From NCBI RefSeq assembly GCF_000812465.1, contig NZ_JWMA01000104.1:186001-250000 (forward strand): DNA of 64,000 nucleotides, read 5' to 3'. The notes under the pieces were generated by a model that searched no databases, had not been told where the DNA came from, and saw only the letters and a program-made list of their open reading frames with translations. The first letter of the stretch is position 1; every line of letters starts with the position of its first letter. The DNA is from Cupriavidus sp. IDO. GTDB lineage: Bacteria; Pseudomonadota; Gammaproteobacteria; Burkholderiales; Burkholderiaceae. Below are positions 41,643 to 50,337 of this stretch, piece after piece. The position numbers and the translations under genes are program-made.

Positions 41643-42953
41643 TTACTTGCTCGCCACAACCTGAGCGGGTGCCAGGCCGGTGGTGGTGTCCGCGACGGGT
41701 TCATCCTCGTCGGACAGTACCGGCGCGCCGATGGCGCCTTCGCTTTTGGCGACGACGGTGGTGGCAATTGCATTGCCAAGCACATTGGTCACGGTGCGAC
41801 CCATGTCCAGGATGTGGTCGATACCCAGCACCAGCAGGATGCCGGCCTCCGGCAGGCCGAACATCGGCAGCACGGCGGCGACCACTACCAGCGAGGCGCG
41901 CGGCACGCCGGCGATGCCCTTGCTGGTGACAAGCAGGACCAGCAGCATGGTGATCTGCTGGCTGAGCGACAGCTGGATGCCGTACACCTGGGCCACGAAC
42001 AGCGCCGCGAACGAGGTGTACATGATCGAGCCGTCCAGGTTGAACGAGTAGCCCAGCGGCAGCACGAAGCCCGTGATGCGCTCTTTCACGCCGAAGCGGG
42101 TCAGCTGCTCGATCACCTTCGGGTAGGCCGATTCGCTGCTGGCCGTGGCGAAGCCGATCATCAGCGGCGCGCGCATCATGCGCAGCAGGCGGAAGATGTC
42201 GCGGCCCAGGAAGAAGTAGCCGCCGGCGATCAGCGCGATCCACAGCAGCGCCAGCGCCAGGTACAGGCTGCCCAGCAGCTTGGCGTAGACGGTCAGCACG
42301 CCCAGGCCCTGCGCGGTGATAACCGCGGAGATGGCGCCGAACACGCCCACCGGCGCGAACGCCATCACATAGTTGGTGACCTTCAGCATCACGTGGCCGA
42401 GGCCTTCGATGCCTTGCAGTACGGGCTTGCCCACGCCGTCCTTGACGGTGCCGAGCGCAAAGCCGAAGAACAGCGAAAACACCACGATCTGCAGGATCTC
42501 GTTGGTGGCCATCGCTTCGACGAAGCTCTTGGGGAACATGTGCGCGATGAATTCGCGCAGGTTCAGCGCGCCGGTCTTCAGGTTCGAAGCGGCATCGGCG
42601 GCGGGCAGCGGCAGGTTCATGCCATGGCCGGGATGGAGCAGGTTGGCCATCACCAGGCCCAGCAGCAGCGAGGTGATCGAGGCGGCGATGAACCAGGCCA
42701 TCGCCTTCAGGCCGATGCGGCCGACGGCGCGGCCGTCGCCCATGCCGGCGATGCCGGCGACCAGCGTGGCAAATACCAGCGGCCCGATGATCATCTTGAT
42801 CATCCGCAGGAACACGTCGGTGAGGATGGACAGATGGTCCGCGATGGATTTCGCGGTGGCGGCATCCGGCGCCATATTGTGCGCGGCGGTGCCGACCAGC
42901 ACGCCAAGCAACATCGCAATGAAGATCAGGGTGGGCAGTCGATTCAGTTTCAT
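41643..42953 (-). CDS. dctA: C4-dicarboxylate:cation symporter DctA
   Basis: A 436-residue inner-membrane dicarboxylate/amino acid:cation symporter with eight or more helices. It has the family motifs SLLLGLVMANLLHPG, FATASSESAYPKVI, GYSFNLDGSIMY and LVVTSKGIAGVPRASLVV, where the serine-rich hairpin and NLDGS bind ions and substrate. It imports succinate, fumarate and malate. ATG 42953 has no clear Shine-Dalgarno, in contrast to a small leader ORF 113 bases upstream. A sigma-54 promoter and two palindromes lie further upstream; DctB/DctD are encoded next door. Confidence 0.95.
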   Translation of the reverse strand: MKLNRLPTLIFIAMLLGVLVGTAAHNMAPDAATAKSIADHLSILTDVFLRMIKMIIGPLVFATLVAGIAGMGDGRAVGRIGLKAMAWFIAASITSLLLGLVMANLLHPGHGMNLPLPAADAASNLKTGALNLREFIAHMFPKSFVEAMATNEILQIVVFSLFFGFALGTVKDGVGKPVLQGIEGLGHVMLKVTNYVMAFAPVGVFGAISAVITAQGLGVLTVYAKLLGSLYLALALLWIALIAGGYFFLGRDIFRLLRMMRAPLMIGFATASSESAYPKVIEQLTRFGVKERITGFVLPLGYSFNLDGSIMYTSFAALFVAQVYGIQLSLSQQITMLLVLLVTSKGIAGVPRASLVVVAAVLPMFGLPEAGILLVLGIDHILDMGRTVTNVLGNAIATTVVAKSEGAIGAPVLSDEDEPVADTTTGLAPAQVVASK

Positions 42954-43065
42954 CGTGGGTCAGGCCTTGCGCCCGGTCCCCGGAAAGGGCCGGACAGCTG
43001 TATTGCTAGGAAGGCTGGCGGCATTGGCGGCCGCGAGCGGCGAGGGGCCGGTTCAGCCAGCGGAG

Positions 43066-43146
43066 TCAGCGGGGCAACAGGTGCCAGGGGTTCGCCCGTG
43101 CGGCGAACGGGTGGGACGCGCGGTGAGGCAAGGCGGGGTCAGACAT
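43066..43146 (-). CDS. 26-residue leader peptide candidate upstream of dctA
   Basis: A small ORF, MSDPALPHRASHPFAARANP then WHLLPR, begins 5-6 bases after an AAAGGAGG ribosome site that is stronger than that of dctA. It lies about 75-80 bases downstream of the predicted sigma-54 transcription start and ends 113 bases before dctA. It is rich in Pro, His, Ala and Arg and shows no membrane or signal segment. It could be a regulatory leader or a small protein. No match is recognised. Confidence 0.5.
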   Translation of the reverse strand: MSDPALPHRASHPFAARANPWHLLPR

Positions 43147-43235
43147 GTGTTTCCTCCTTTGTTTTTTGGCATGGGCCGGCGTGACGGGGAATCGCGCCGG
43201 CCGACCTGTTGTCGCTGTAAGCGGCGGCCTATATC

Positions 43236-43251
43236 GCACGAGCCGTGCCAG
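43236..43251 (-). promoter_or_regulatory. sigma-54 promoter of dctA
   Basis: The minus strand reads CTGGCACGGCTCGTGC. This matches the -24/-12 consensus TGGCACG-N4-TTGC at every position except the first T of the -12 element, with the correct GG-to-GC spacing. Transcription would start near 43224 and run through the leader ORF into dctA. Confidence 0.75.
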
Positions 43252-43305
43252 CTGCAGGGCCGCCGGGCGGCTCTGCAACTCGCTGAAAACAAAGGGGAAT
43301 CCAAT

Positions 43306-43320
43306 GTGCGTCCGACGCAC
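43306..43320. promoter_or_regulatory. DctD upstream activating site candidate 1
   Basis: GTGCGTC-C-GACGCAC is a perfect dyad, centred 70 bases upstream of the -24/-12 element. GTGCG-N5-CGCAC resembles half sites bound by rhizobial DctD. Confidence 0.55.
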
Positions 43321-43352
43321 TGTCCGTAAATCCGTACGGCGGCGGGCGGATC

Positions 43353-43372
43353 GCGTTCGGGAATCCGAACGC
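43353..43372. promoter_or_regulatory. DctD upstream activating site candidate 2
   Basis: GCGTTCGG-GAAT-CCGAACGC is a perfect eight-bp inverted repeat, about 49 bases further upstream than the first site. A pair of tandem palindromes at this distance is the usual layout for DctD/NtrC activators. Confidence 0.5.
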
Positions 43373-43411
43373 ATGGCTAGGTGTTAACCCTTGCTTTTTG
43401 GGGCGAAAATG

Positions 43412-43451
43412 ACCTGGCCCGGACGCTTGTCAGTGTCACGCGCCGGGCCAG
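43412..43451 (-). terminator. terminator-like hairpin after the GGDEF-EAL gene
   Basis: CTGGCCCGG (43414-43422) pairs with CCGGGCCAG (43443-43451) around a 20-base loop, 23 bases after the stop. On the minus strand it is followed by TCATTTTCG, a weak T-rich tail. Confidence 0.55.
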
Positions 43452-43473
43452 AAAACAAGGTTCCGGACGCGCC

Positions 43474-46400
43474 TCAGGCCGCGCTGCGGGTGCCGTTGCT
43501 GCAACTTTCGAGGAACGCATCCAGCGGCACCGGCCGCCCGATCGCGTAGCCCTGCGCATAGTCCACGCCGATCGCGCGCAGCACGTTCAGGGTGCGCTCG
43601 TCCTCGACCCACTCGGCCACGGTGCGCACGCCCAGCCGGTGGCCGATGTCGTTGATCGAGCTGACGATTTCGCGGTCGACCATATTGTCGGCAAGCTGGC
43701 GGATAAAGCTGCCGTCGATCTTCAGGAAGTCGACCGGGAACTGCTTCAGGTAGGCAAACGAGGACAGCCCGGAACCGAAATCGTCCAGCGCCACCGTACA
43801 GCCGGTGCTGCGCATTTCCGACACCACGCGGGTCGCCGCGGCCATATTGTTGATCAGGGCGGTTTCGGTGATTTCAAGCCGGATGCGGTGCGCCGGCAAT
43901 GCCGACGCCTGCAGCTCTGCATGCAGGAAGGGCAGCAGGAAGGGCTCGTCCAGCGAGTTCGCCGACAGGTTGATCGACACCGACAGCCCCGGCACAGCCC
44001 GCAGCCGCTCGCCATAGCCACCCAGCACATTGCGGATGACCCAGCGGTCGATATGGCCCATCAGGTCGTAGCGCTCGGCGGCCGGAATGAAGGCGCCCGG
44101 CAGGATCATCTCGCCGTCCTCGTCCACCATCCGGACCAGGATCTCCACGTGCTGCTTGTCGGTATCGCAGCGCTGCAGCGCCCGGATCTCCTGCGCGAAC
44201 AGGCGGAAGCGGTTGCCTTCCAGCGCCGAGTGGATGCCGGCCGCAACCTCCAGTTCCCGGTGATGGCGGCGGGCATCGCTCTCGTCGCGGCGATAGACCG
44301 ACACGCGGCTGCGCCCGGCCGCCTTGGCGGCGTAGCAGGCCACGTCGGCGCGGCTCATCAGCTCGCTGACGGGCGGCACTTCGTGGTCGATGGCGGCAAT
44401 GCCGATGCTGGCGCCCACGTCGTAGACGCGGCCGTCCCACGGGAAACGCCGGCTGCGGATGGCGTCGATGACGTCGTGGCAGACCTGCTCGGCCTGGTCC
44501 ACGGTGCAATCCTTGAGCAGCAGGGCGAATTCGTCGCCGCCGAGGCGCGCCAGCAGGTCGTCCGGGCGCACGCGGTTGCGGATCACATAGCTCAGCTCGC
44601 GCAGCAGCACGTCGCCGGCACCGTGGCCGGCGGTGTCGTTGACGATCTTGAAGCGGTCCAGGTCGATAAAGCACAACGCGCCGTGATGCCCCTGCAGGCG
44701 CGCGGCTTCGCAGGCCTCGCGCAGGCGTTTTTCGAACCAGGTGCGGTTGGGCAGGCCGGTCAGCGCGTCGTGCATGGCCGAATGCGCCAGCTCGCGCTGC
44801 AGCGCGCGGGCGGTGGTGATGTCCTGGAACACCAGCACCGCGCCCAGCACGCCGCCGTTGCTGGTCAGCACCGGCGCGGCCGAGTCCTGCACGTCGTGGC
44901 GTTCGCCGGTCAGGCTCTGCAGCACCGCGCCTTCCTGCAGGTAGGCCGGGGCCAGCGTCTGCAGGCAGGCTTCGACCGGGCTGGGGATAGGCAGGCCCGT
45001 CTCTTCGTCGACAATGCGGAAGACCTGCTCCAGCGGCAGGCCCGACGCGCTTGCCATGGTCCAGCCGGTGAGCTGCTCGGCGATCGGGTTCATGAACGAC
45101 ACGCGCATGCCGGCATCGGTGCAGATCACCGCGTCGCCGATCGAGCGCAGCGTGATCTGCAGCCGCTCCTTTTCCTCGAACAGCGCGGCGGTCAGGTGCC
45201 GCTGCTCGGTAATGTCCCAGTTGGTGCCCACCAGCGCATGGGCGCTGCCGTCCTCATGCCGCGTGACCATGGCCATGGCGCGCACATGCCGGATTTCGCC
45301 TCCGGGACGCACGATGCGGTACTCCGTATCGAACGGCTGCTGGCCGCGAATGGCCTGGCGCATCTCGCCGCTGACGCGGCTGACGTCTTCCGTGTGCAGC
45401 ATCGCAATCCACTGCGCCAGCACCGGCGCGCCGCGCGCCGGGTCGGTCCCGTGCAGGGCGTGCATGCGCGCATCCCACGTAATGCCGGCGCTGGTGAAAT
45501 CCCATTCCCAGATGCCGACGCCGCCGGCTTCCACCGCCAGCTGGATGCGCCGCGACAACTGCTCGAGCTGTTCCTGCGCCAGCTTGCGGGTGTGGATGTC
45601 TTCCACCTGCGCGATGAAATGCAGCGGGCGGCCGCTGTGCTCGTCGCGCACCAGCGATACCGCCAGCAGCGCCCAGCGGTAGTTGCCGTCCTTGTGCCGG
45701 AAGCGCTTTTCCATGCGGTAGGACTCGATCTCGCCGGCCAGCAGCCGGTCATGCTGGCGCAGGTCGGCGGACAGGTCGTCCGGATGCGTGATCTGCTGGA
45801 AAGTCATCGCGCGCAATTCCGAACTGCTGTAGCCCAGCAGCTCGGACATGGCCCGGTTGACCGTCTCCCAGTGCCCGTCCAGCCCGGTGAGCGCCATGCC
45901 GATGGCCGAGTGCTCCATGGCCTGGCGGAAGCGGCGCTCGCTGCTGCGCAGGCTGGCGCGCCCGTGCCGGTTCTGTTCAGTCAGGAAGGCGATGCAGATC
46001 GGGAACACCATGATCAGCGCCGCCGACAGCGGCACTGACCGGTGCGCATCGTTCAGCACGGACAGCGCTTCCACCGACAGCGTTGCCAGCAGGGACAGCA
46101 GCGCCGTGGCAAACGGATTGCCCATCAGTGCCACCAGCACCAGCGGCAGCGACATCGCGACAAAGGGATCATGGCCCTGCCACAGCGCCACCACGCCGGT
46201 TGCTAGGCTCAGCGCCAGCAGGCCGGCCAGCGGCGCCCGCATCGGGCGGGCAAAGGTGGCGCGCACTCGCACGTAGCTGACGGCAAGCACCAGCGGCAGC
46301 AGCACGACCATGCCCAGCGCGCCGGCCTGCCACCAGGTCCACCACACGGTCGCGAAGCTGCTGCCATAGGCATAGGAAACCGCGGTCGCGCCGACGAAGG

Positions 46401-46827
46401 CGCCCAGGGCCGGGCCGACCATGCCCGCCACCCCCAGCGTCACGGCAAAGCTGGCAAGCGGGCCGGCGCGCACGATCGTGACATGCGCGGCGACAAGGCG
46501 CAGCAGGCGGGCGGAGCAGGCGATCTCGATCAGGTTGGCCGCGGCCAGCATCAGCGCCACGGCGAGGCTGTCATGCGCCAGGCCGTTTGCCAGCAGGTTC
46601 GCGGCCAGCATGGCGCCCAGCAGCCACGGTGCTTCGGAGCGCGGACGGTGCAGCAGCACGCCCAGTCCGAACGCGTTCGGCAGCCACAGCGCGGCGACGT
46701 TGCCCGGCAGGCGCGCCAGCCAGATACCGGCGGCGGCCAGGACAAAGTAGCCGAGCCCGGTCAGCAGTAACGGCTGCCAGCGGCGCGGCGGGGCGGAAAG
46801 GGAGGGGGCTGCCGTGTCGGGCGTCAT
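43474..46827 (-). CDS. MASE1-PAS-GGDEF-EAL cyclic-di-GMP protein
   Basis: An 1117-residue signalling protein. A MASE1-type membrane sensor of eight or more helices (about 15-300) is followed by three PAS/PAC repeats (around EHSAIGMALTGLDGHWETVN, VEAGGVGIWEWDFTSAGITW and SIGDAVICTDAGMRVSFMNP). A GGDEF domain with RLGGDEFALLL and an EAL domain follow. The EAL signature is varied (EILVRM), but other EAL motifs (NLSANSLDEP, ALDDFGSGLSSFAYLKQFP, DFLKIDGSFI) are intact. It may make or degrade c-di-GMP. ATG 46827 is preferred to a TTG two codons upstream. Confidence 0.92.
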   Translation of the reverse strand: MTPDTAAPSLSAPPRRWQPLLLTGLGYFVLAAAGIWLARLPGNVAALWLPNAFGLGVLLHRPRSEAPWLLGAMLAANLLANGLAHDSLAVALMLAAANLIEIACSARLLRLVAAHVTIVRAGPLASFAVTLGVAGMVGPALGAFVGATAVSYAYGSSFATVWWTWWQAGALGMVVLLPLVLAVSYVRVRATFARPMRAPLAGLLALSLATGVVALWQGHDPFVAMSLPLVLVALMGNPFATALLSLLATLSVEALSVLNDAHRSVPLSAALIMVFPICIAFLTEQNRHGRASLRSSERRFRQAMEHSAIGMALTGLDGHWETVNRAMSELLGYSSSELRAMTFQQITHPDDLSADLRQHDRLLAGEIESYRMEKRFRHKDGNYRWALLAVSLVRDEHSGRPLHFIAQVEDIHTRKLAQEQLEQLSRRIQLAVEAGGVGIWEWDFTSAGITWDARMHALHGTDPARGAPVLAQWIAMLHTEDVSRVSGEMRQAIRGQQPFDTEYRIVRPGGEIRHVRAMAMVTRHEDGSAHALVGTNWDITEQRHLTAALFEEKERLQITLRSIGDAVICTDAGMRVSFMNPIAEQLTGWTMASASGLPLEQVFRIVDEETGLPIPSPVEACLQTLAPAYLQEGAVLQSLTGERHDVQDSAAPVLTSNGGVLGAVLVFQDITTARALQRELAHSAMHDALTGLPNRTWFEKRLREACEAARLQGHHGALCFIDLDRFKIVNDTAGHGAGDVLLRELSYVIRNRVRPDDLLARLGGDEFALLLKDCTVDQAEQVCHDVIDAIRSRRFPWDGRVYDVGASIGIAAIDHEVPPVSELMSRADVACYAAKAAGRSRVSVYRRDESDARRHHRELEVAAGIHSALEGNRFRLFAQEIRALQRCDTDKQHVEILVRMVDEDGEMILPGAFIPAAERYDLMGHIDRWVIRNVLGGYGERLRAVPGLSVSINLSANSLDEPFLLPFLHAELQASALPAHRIRLEITETALINNMAAATRVVSEMRSTGCTVALDDFGSGLSSFAYLKQFPVDFLKIDGSFIRQLADNMVDREIVSSINDIGHRLGVRTVAEWVEDERTLNVLRAIGVDYAQGYAIGRPVPLDAFLESCSNGTRSAA

Positions 46828-47152
46828 GGACAAAGGCTTTACTCTGGCTGTGCGGATCGGGTTGAGATGCCGGAACTGGCGAGGCGGGGCGCGCGACCGG
46901 GTGGCGGGCGCACGCGGACGGACCCCTGGCCAGCGTAGTCACCACTGTAGCGGCGCGGCCATGCCGGCCAGGCGAAAGACAGGGGGCAGGTGGGGGCCCT
47001 GTTACCACTGGTGCTGACCGCGATTTTTTGGTAGGGGCGGCCGCCATGCAGGCAGCCGGCACGATGACCTCACGGGTAATCGCGCCGCCGCACGGCGGCG
47101 CCCATCATGCAGTCATTCCTGCTGTTCACCCGCCATCCTCAAGGAGAACGCC
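46828..47152. other. intergenic region with a GC-rich hairpin
   Basis: These 325 bases lie between the divergent GGDEF-EAL and SnoaL-like genes. GCGCCGCC-GCAC-GGCGGCGC (47082-47101) is a perfect hairpin shortly before the SnoaL gene, and a TTTTTT run sits near 47025. Short frames here lack coding bias. No operator is recognised. Confidence 0.4.
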
Positions 47153-47542
47153 ATGTCTGCCAACCTCGCCGCCACCGACCTGACCGCCCTGGCCGACCGC
47201 TACCTCGCGGCCTGGAACGAGACCGACGCCGCGCGCCGCCGCGAACTGATCGGGCATACCTGGACCGAATCGGCCAGCTACGTCGATCCGCTGATGCGCG
47301 GCGACGGGCATGCCGGCATCGACGCGATGATTGCTGCGGTGCAATCGCGCTTTCCTGGCTTCCGCTTTACCCGCGTGACGCCGGTCGACGCGCATGGCGG
47401 CCACCTGCGCTTCACCTGGGAACTCGGCCCGGCCGGCGAAGCTGCATTGGTAGTGGGAACCGACTTCGCTACCGTGTCCGCGGACGGGAGGCTGCAGGCC
47501 ATGACTGGCTTTATCGACCGCGCCCCGGCCGGACTGGCCTGA
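47153..47542 (+). CDS. SnoaL/NTF2-like fold protein
   Basis: A 129-residue protein of the NTF2-like superfamily: helix LTALADRYLAAWNETDAARR, WTESASYVDPLMRGDGHAGI, then beta strands FRFTRVTPVDAHGGHLRFTW and LQAMTGFIDR. Members bind or convert small molecules, or act as dimeric scaffolds. AAGGAGAA precedes the ATG. It is on the same strand as the cytochrome c gene 121 bases later. Exact function is unknown. Confidence 0.8.
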   Translation: MSANLAATDLTALADRYLAAWNETDAARRRELIGHTWTESASYVDPLMRGDGHAGIDAMIAAVQSRFPGFRFTRVTPVDAHGGHLRFTWELGPAGEAALVVGTDFATVSADGRLQAMTGFIDRAPAGLA

Positions 47543-47663
47543 GCGGCGGCCGGCCAGACCGGTGTGCCGCGCCCCTATGTGTACTGCCCAACAGACAGAC
47601 ATGCGCCCATTGGCTGCAATCGGCGCATCCGTGCCACGTGCGCGGCATGTGGGGGGAAGAGGC

Positions 47664-48551
47664 ATGGCACGAGTTCTGCGCATGGCAGCGTTGGGGCTGG
47701 TCGGCGTCGGCATCATTGTGGCCGCGGCGATCTATGGTGCCGTGCTGGTCGGCGAGCGCAAGGCCAGCCGCACCGTGGAAGTCGACGTAGCGCCGGTGGC
47801 CTTTCGGGATGACGCCGCGAGCATTGCCCAAGGCAAGTACCTGTACGAGTCGCGCGGCTGCATGGAATGCCACGGCGCCGGCGCCGGCGGGCGCCAGGTC
47901 TTCGACGATCCCGGCGGCCTGACGGTACGCGCGCCGGACCTGACCAGCGGCAATCCGGAGATGGCGCGCTACCAGCCTGTCGACTGGGTACGCAGCATTC
48001 GCCACGGCGTGGCGCCTACCGGCCGCCCGCTGCTGATCATGCCGAGCGAGGACTATAACCGCCTGAGCGACGACGACCTCGCCGCGCTGGTGGCTTACGT
48101 GCGCAGCCTGCCGCCCGGCATGGGGGCGCCGGCCGATATCCGGCTGCCGTGGTTTGTGCGCGCGCTGTATGGCGTGGGGGTGATCAACGATGCTGCCGCA
48201 AAGATCGACCACAGCCTGCCGGCCTCGCCGCCGATGGCGCAGGCCGCCACCGCGCAGTACGGCGGCTATGTCGCCAATGCCTGCCTGGGCTGCCACGGCC
48301 CCGAATTGCGCGGCGGCAAGATCGCGGGCGCGCCGCCGGACTGGCCGCCCGCAGCGGACCTGCGCCCGGTCTCGGGAGGCGCCATGGCGCGCTATGGCCA
48401 TGCCTCGGCGTTTATCGCCATGATGCGCAGCGGCAAACGGCCCGACGGCAGCGAAGTGAGCCGCGTCATGCCGTTCGATTCCTTCGGCCGCATGAATGAC
48501 ACCGAACTGACTGCCGTCTACCTGTACCTGAGTGGCCTGCCGTCGCGCTGA
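47664..48551 (+). CDS. membrane-anchored diheme cytochrome c
   Basis: A 295-residue c-type cytochrome. The N-terminal segment MARVLRMAALGLVGVGIIVA anchors it in the membrane. Heme sites are CMECH (C66-C69-H70) and CLGCH (C207-C210-H211), and distal methionines are available in LIMPSEDY and RVMPFDSF. GGGGGGAAGAGG precedes ATG 47664. Such cytochromes often accept electrons from periplasmic molybdenum oxidoreductases of the IorB/aldehyde-dehydrogenase type. The iorA/iorB genes lie 1.3 kb downstream, beyond an opposing acyltransferase gene. Confidence 0.9.
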   Translation: MARVLRMAALGLVGVGIIVAAAIYGAVLVGERKASRTVEVDVAPVAFRDDAASIAQGKYLYESRGCMECHGAGAGGRQVFDDPGGLTVRAPDLTSGNPEMARYQPVDWVRSIRHGVAPTGRPLLIMPSEDYNRLSDDDLAALVAYVRSLPPGMGAPADIRLPWFVRALYGVGVINDAAAKIDHSLPASPPMAQAATAQYGGYVANACLGCHGPELRGGKIAGAPPDWPPAADLRPVSGGAMARYGHASAFIAMMRSGKRPDGSEVSRVMPFDSFGRMNDTELTAVYLYLSGLPSR

Positions 48552-48568
48552 TGCGGTGCTGCCGGCGA

Positions 48569-49666
48569 TCAGTTCCCGCGCCGCGCCCAGCGCCGCCCGG
48601 CTGCAATGCCCGGCAGTTCGACCCAGCGGTGCAGCAGCCAGGCCAGCCCGAGCGCCGGGCCGGCATCGAGCGCGAAGCGGGCCAGCTGCATGCCGTACTG
48701 GTCCGGCGCGAGCTCGGGCGTCAGACGCTTGACGGCCTCGATCACGGTGGGGTGGGTCAGGTAGAGCGCGTACGACAGCTCGCCCAGCCACACCAGCGAG
48801 CGTGGCACGCGCAGCATGCCGGTGTGTTCGGCCGCCACCAGGCCGGCCAGCATTGCCCCGGCGGGCAGGCCGCGGCCGGACAGGCTGAAGTCCGGCCCCA
48901 CCATGACCAGAGACGCCAGGAACCACGCGAGGCCGGCCGCCAGCATGACCAGCGCCAGGCCAGGCCGCAGCCGGTGGCGCCAGCGCGAATATGCCCACGC
49001 CAGCATGCAGCCCAGCAGGAACTCGAGCACCAGCGGATTGCTCGCCATTGCCATCCATGGCGACGCAAACGGGTAGCCCTGCGCCGGATCGGCCACCAGC
49101 CCGCCAAATCGCCAACATGGCAGCAGCAGCGTCGTGACCGCGAACACCGCCAGCACGACCAGCAGCGCACGCCTGCCCGCGAGCCAGAGGCCAAGCGCGA
49201 ACGCGCCATAGAATGCCATCTCGTAGTTGAGCGACCAGCCCACGTACAGCGCGGGATAGCCATAGTAGGGCGCGTGAGCGGCGTCGGTCGGGATAAAGGC
49301 CAGCGACGCGGCAAACACCGCCGGCGTCACCGGATTGAGCAGCAGCGCGTGCAGCGCGGACATCGTCCAGTACGGCGGCGCCAGCCGGCAGGCGCGGCGG
49401 ATGACAAAGCTCAGCGCCGACTCCGGCCGCGGCCGGGCCAGCACGGCCACCCAGGCGATGATGAAGCCGCTGATGACAAAGAAGACATCCACGCCGACAT
49501 GCCCGCGCTTGATGAAGTTGGCCGTGATCCACGCCAGCACCGGGGCATCCGGCCCGCCCAGCGTCAGGCCGGAGTGGTAGACCACGACATAGGCCGCGGC
49601 AAGCCCGCGCAGCGCCTGGATGCTGTCGAGCGTCGAAATCGATCGATCTGGAATAGTGAGGGACAC
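48569..49666 (-). CDS. acyltransferase 3 (OafA/NodX-like)
   Basis: A 365-residue membrane acyltransferase with about ten helices. It has the catalytic His region YVVVYHSGLTLG, the motif VDVFFVISGFIIAW, RRACRLAPPYW and the final LSYALYLTHPTVIEA. It probably O-acetylates a cell-surface polysaccharide or lipid. The first codon of the conserved protein is a GTG at 49666 (VSLTIPDRSIST); no ATG is available before the domain without overlapping the divergent gene. It is convergent with the cytochrome c gene and divergent from iorA. Confidence 0.85.
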   Translation of the reverse strand: MSLTIPDRSISTLDSIQALRGLAAAYVVVYHSGLTLGGPDAPVLAWITANFIKRGHVGVDVFFVISGFIIAWVAVLARPRPESALSFVIRRACRLAPPYWTMSALHALLLNPVTPAVFAASLAFIPTDAAHAPYYGYPALYVGWSLNYEMAFYGAFALGLWLAGRRALLVVLAVFAVTTLLLPCWRFGGLVADPAQGYPFASPWMAMASNPLVLEFLLGCMLAWAYSRWRHRLRPGLALVMLAAGLAWFLASLVMVGPDFSLSGRGLPAGAMLAGLVAAEHTGMLRVPRSLVWLGELSYALYLTHPTVIEAVKRLTPELAPDQYGMQLARFALDAGPALGLAWLLHRWVELPGIAAGRRWARRGN

Positions 49667-49861
49667 TGTTTCGGCAGCGGAAATCGGAAAGACCTGACTC
49701 CCAGACTGACAACGGCCGTTCGCACAAAGTTCGTGCAAGCCGGGCGGCGCGAGGCAAGGTGACCGGAATTGCACTATCCTCACTGCTCCACCGCTTCCCG
49801 CCCTGGCGCGGATTGCAAGTGGCGAACGACCAGCGGGCAACGCACCCAAGGAGTGTCCCCC

Positions 49862-50320
49862 ATGACTACCCTCAATATCAACGGCAAGTCGCAGGAAGTC
49901 GACGTTGATCCCTCCACGCCGCTCCTGTGGGCGCTGCGCGACAACCTTGACATGACCGGCACCAAGTTCGGCTGCGGCATGGCCGCCTGCGGCGCCTGCA
50001 CCGTGCATATCAACGGACAGGCCACGCGCAGCTGCGTTACGCCGGTCTCCGCGGCAGCCGGCGCGCGCATCACGACCATCGAAGGTGTAAGCACCGATAA
50101 AGTCGGCCGCGCCGTGCTCGATGCCTGGCTCAGGCATGACGTGGCCCAGTGCGGCTACTGCCAGAACGGCCAGGTGATGAGCGCCGTCGGCCTGCTGCGT
50201 GCCAAGCCGCGGCCGACCGATGCCGACATCGACCAGGCCATGGCGGGCAACCTGTGCCGCTGCGGCACCTACCAGCGGATCCGCGCGGCGATCAAGGATG
50301 CCGCCCGGGCGCTGGGCTGA
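49862..50320 (+). CDS. iorA: isoquinoline 1-oxidoreductase-type iron-sulfur subunit
   Basis: A 152-residue [2Fe-2S] subunit of a molybdenum hydroxylase. The plant-type cluster motif is [15 protein letters not shown]...C and the second cluster motif is CGYCQNGQ...CRCGTYQ. AAGGAG stands before ATG 49862. It feeds electrons from the IorB molybdenum site. It is 17 bases before iorB. Family members oxidise N-heterocycles or aldehydes; the substrate cannot be told. The symbol is by family. Confidence 0.9.
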   Translation: MTTLNINGKSQEVDVDPSTPLLWALRDNLDMTGTKFGCGMAACGACTVHINGQATRSCVTPVSAAAGARITTIEGVSTDKVGRAVLDAWLRHDVAQCGYCQNGQVMSAVGLLRAKPRPTDADIDQAMAGNLCRCGTYQRIRAAIKDAARALG

Positions 50321-50337
50321 GCACGGAGGAACCAGTC

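Noticed and set aside
43073-43086. TGGCACCTGTTGC on the minus strand as a second sigma-54 promoter of dctA
   Set aside because: The GG to GC distance is two bases too short and it lies inside the leader ORF; the site at 43236-43251 has correct spacing.
43381-46038. 885-codon open frame on the plus strand
   Set aside because: It is antisense to the GGDEF-EAL gene and shows only low-complexity Arg/His/Gln/Ala-rich sequence.
48551-49762. Long plus-strand frame across the acyltransferase
   Set aside because: It is antisense to a protein with clear acyltransferase motifs, has a skewed composition and no ribosome site.
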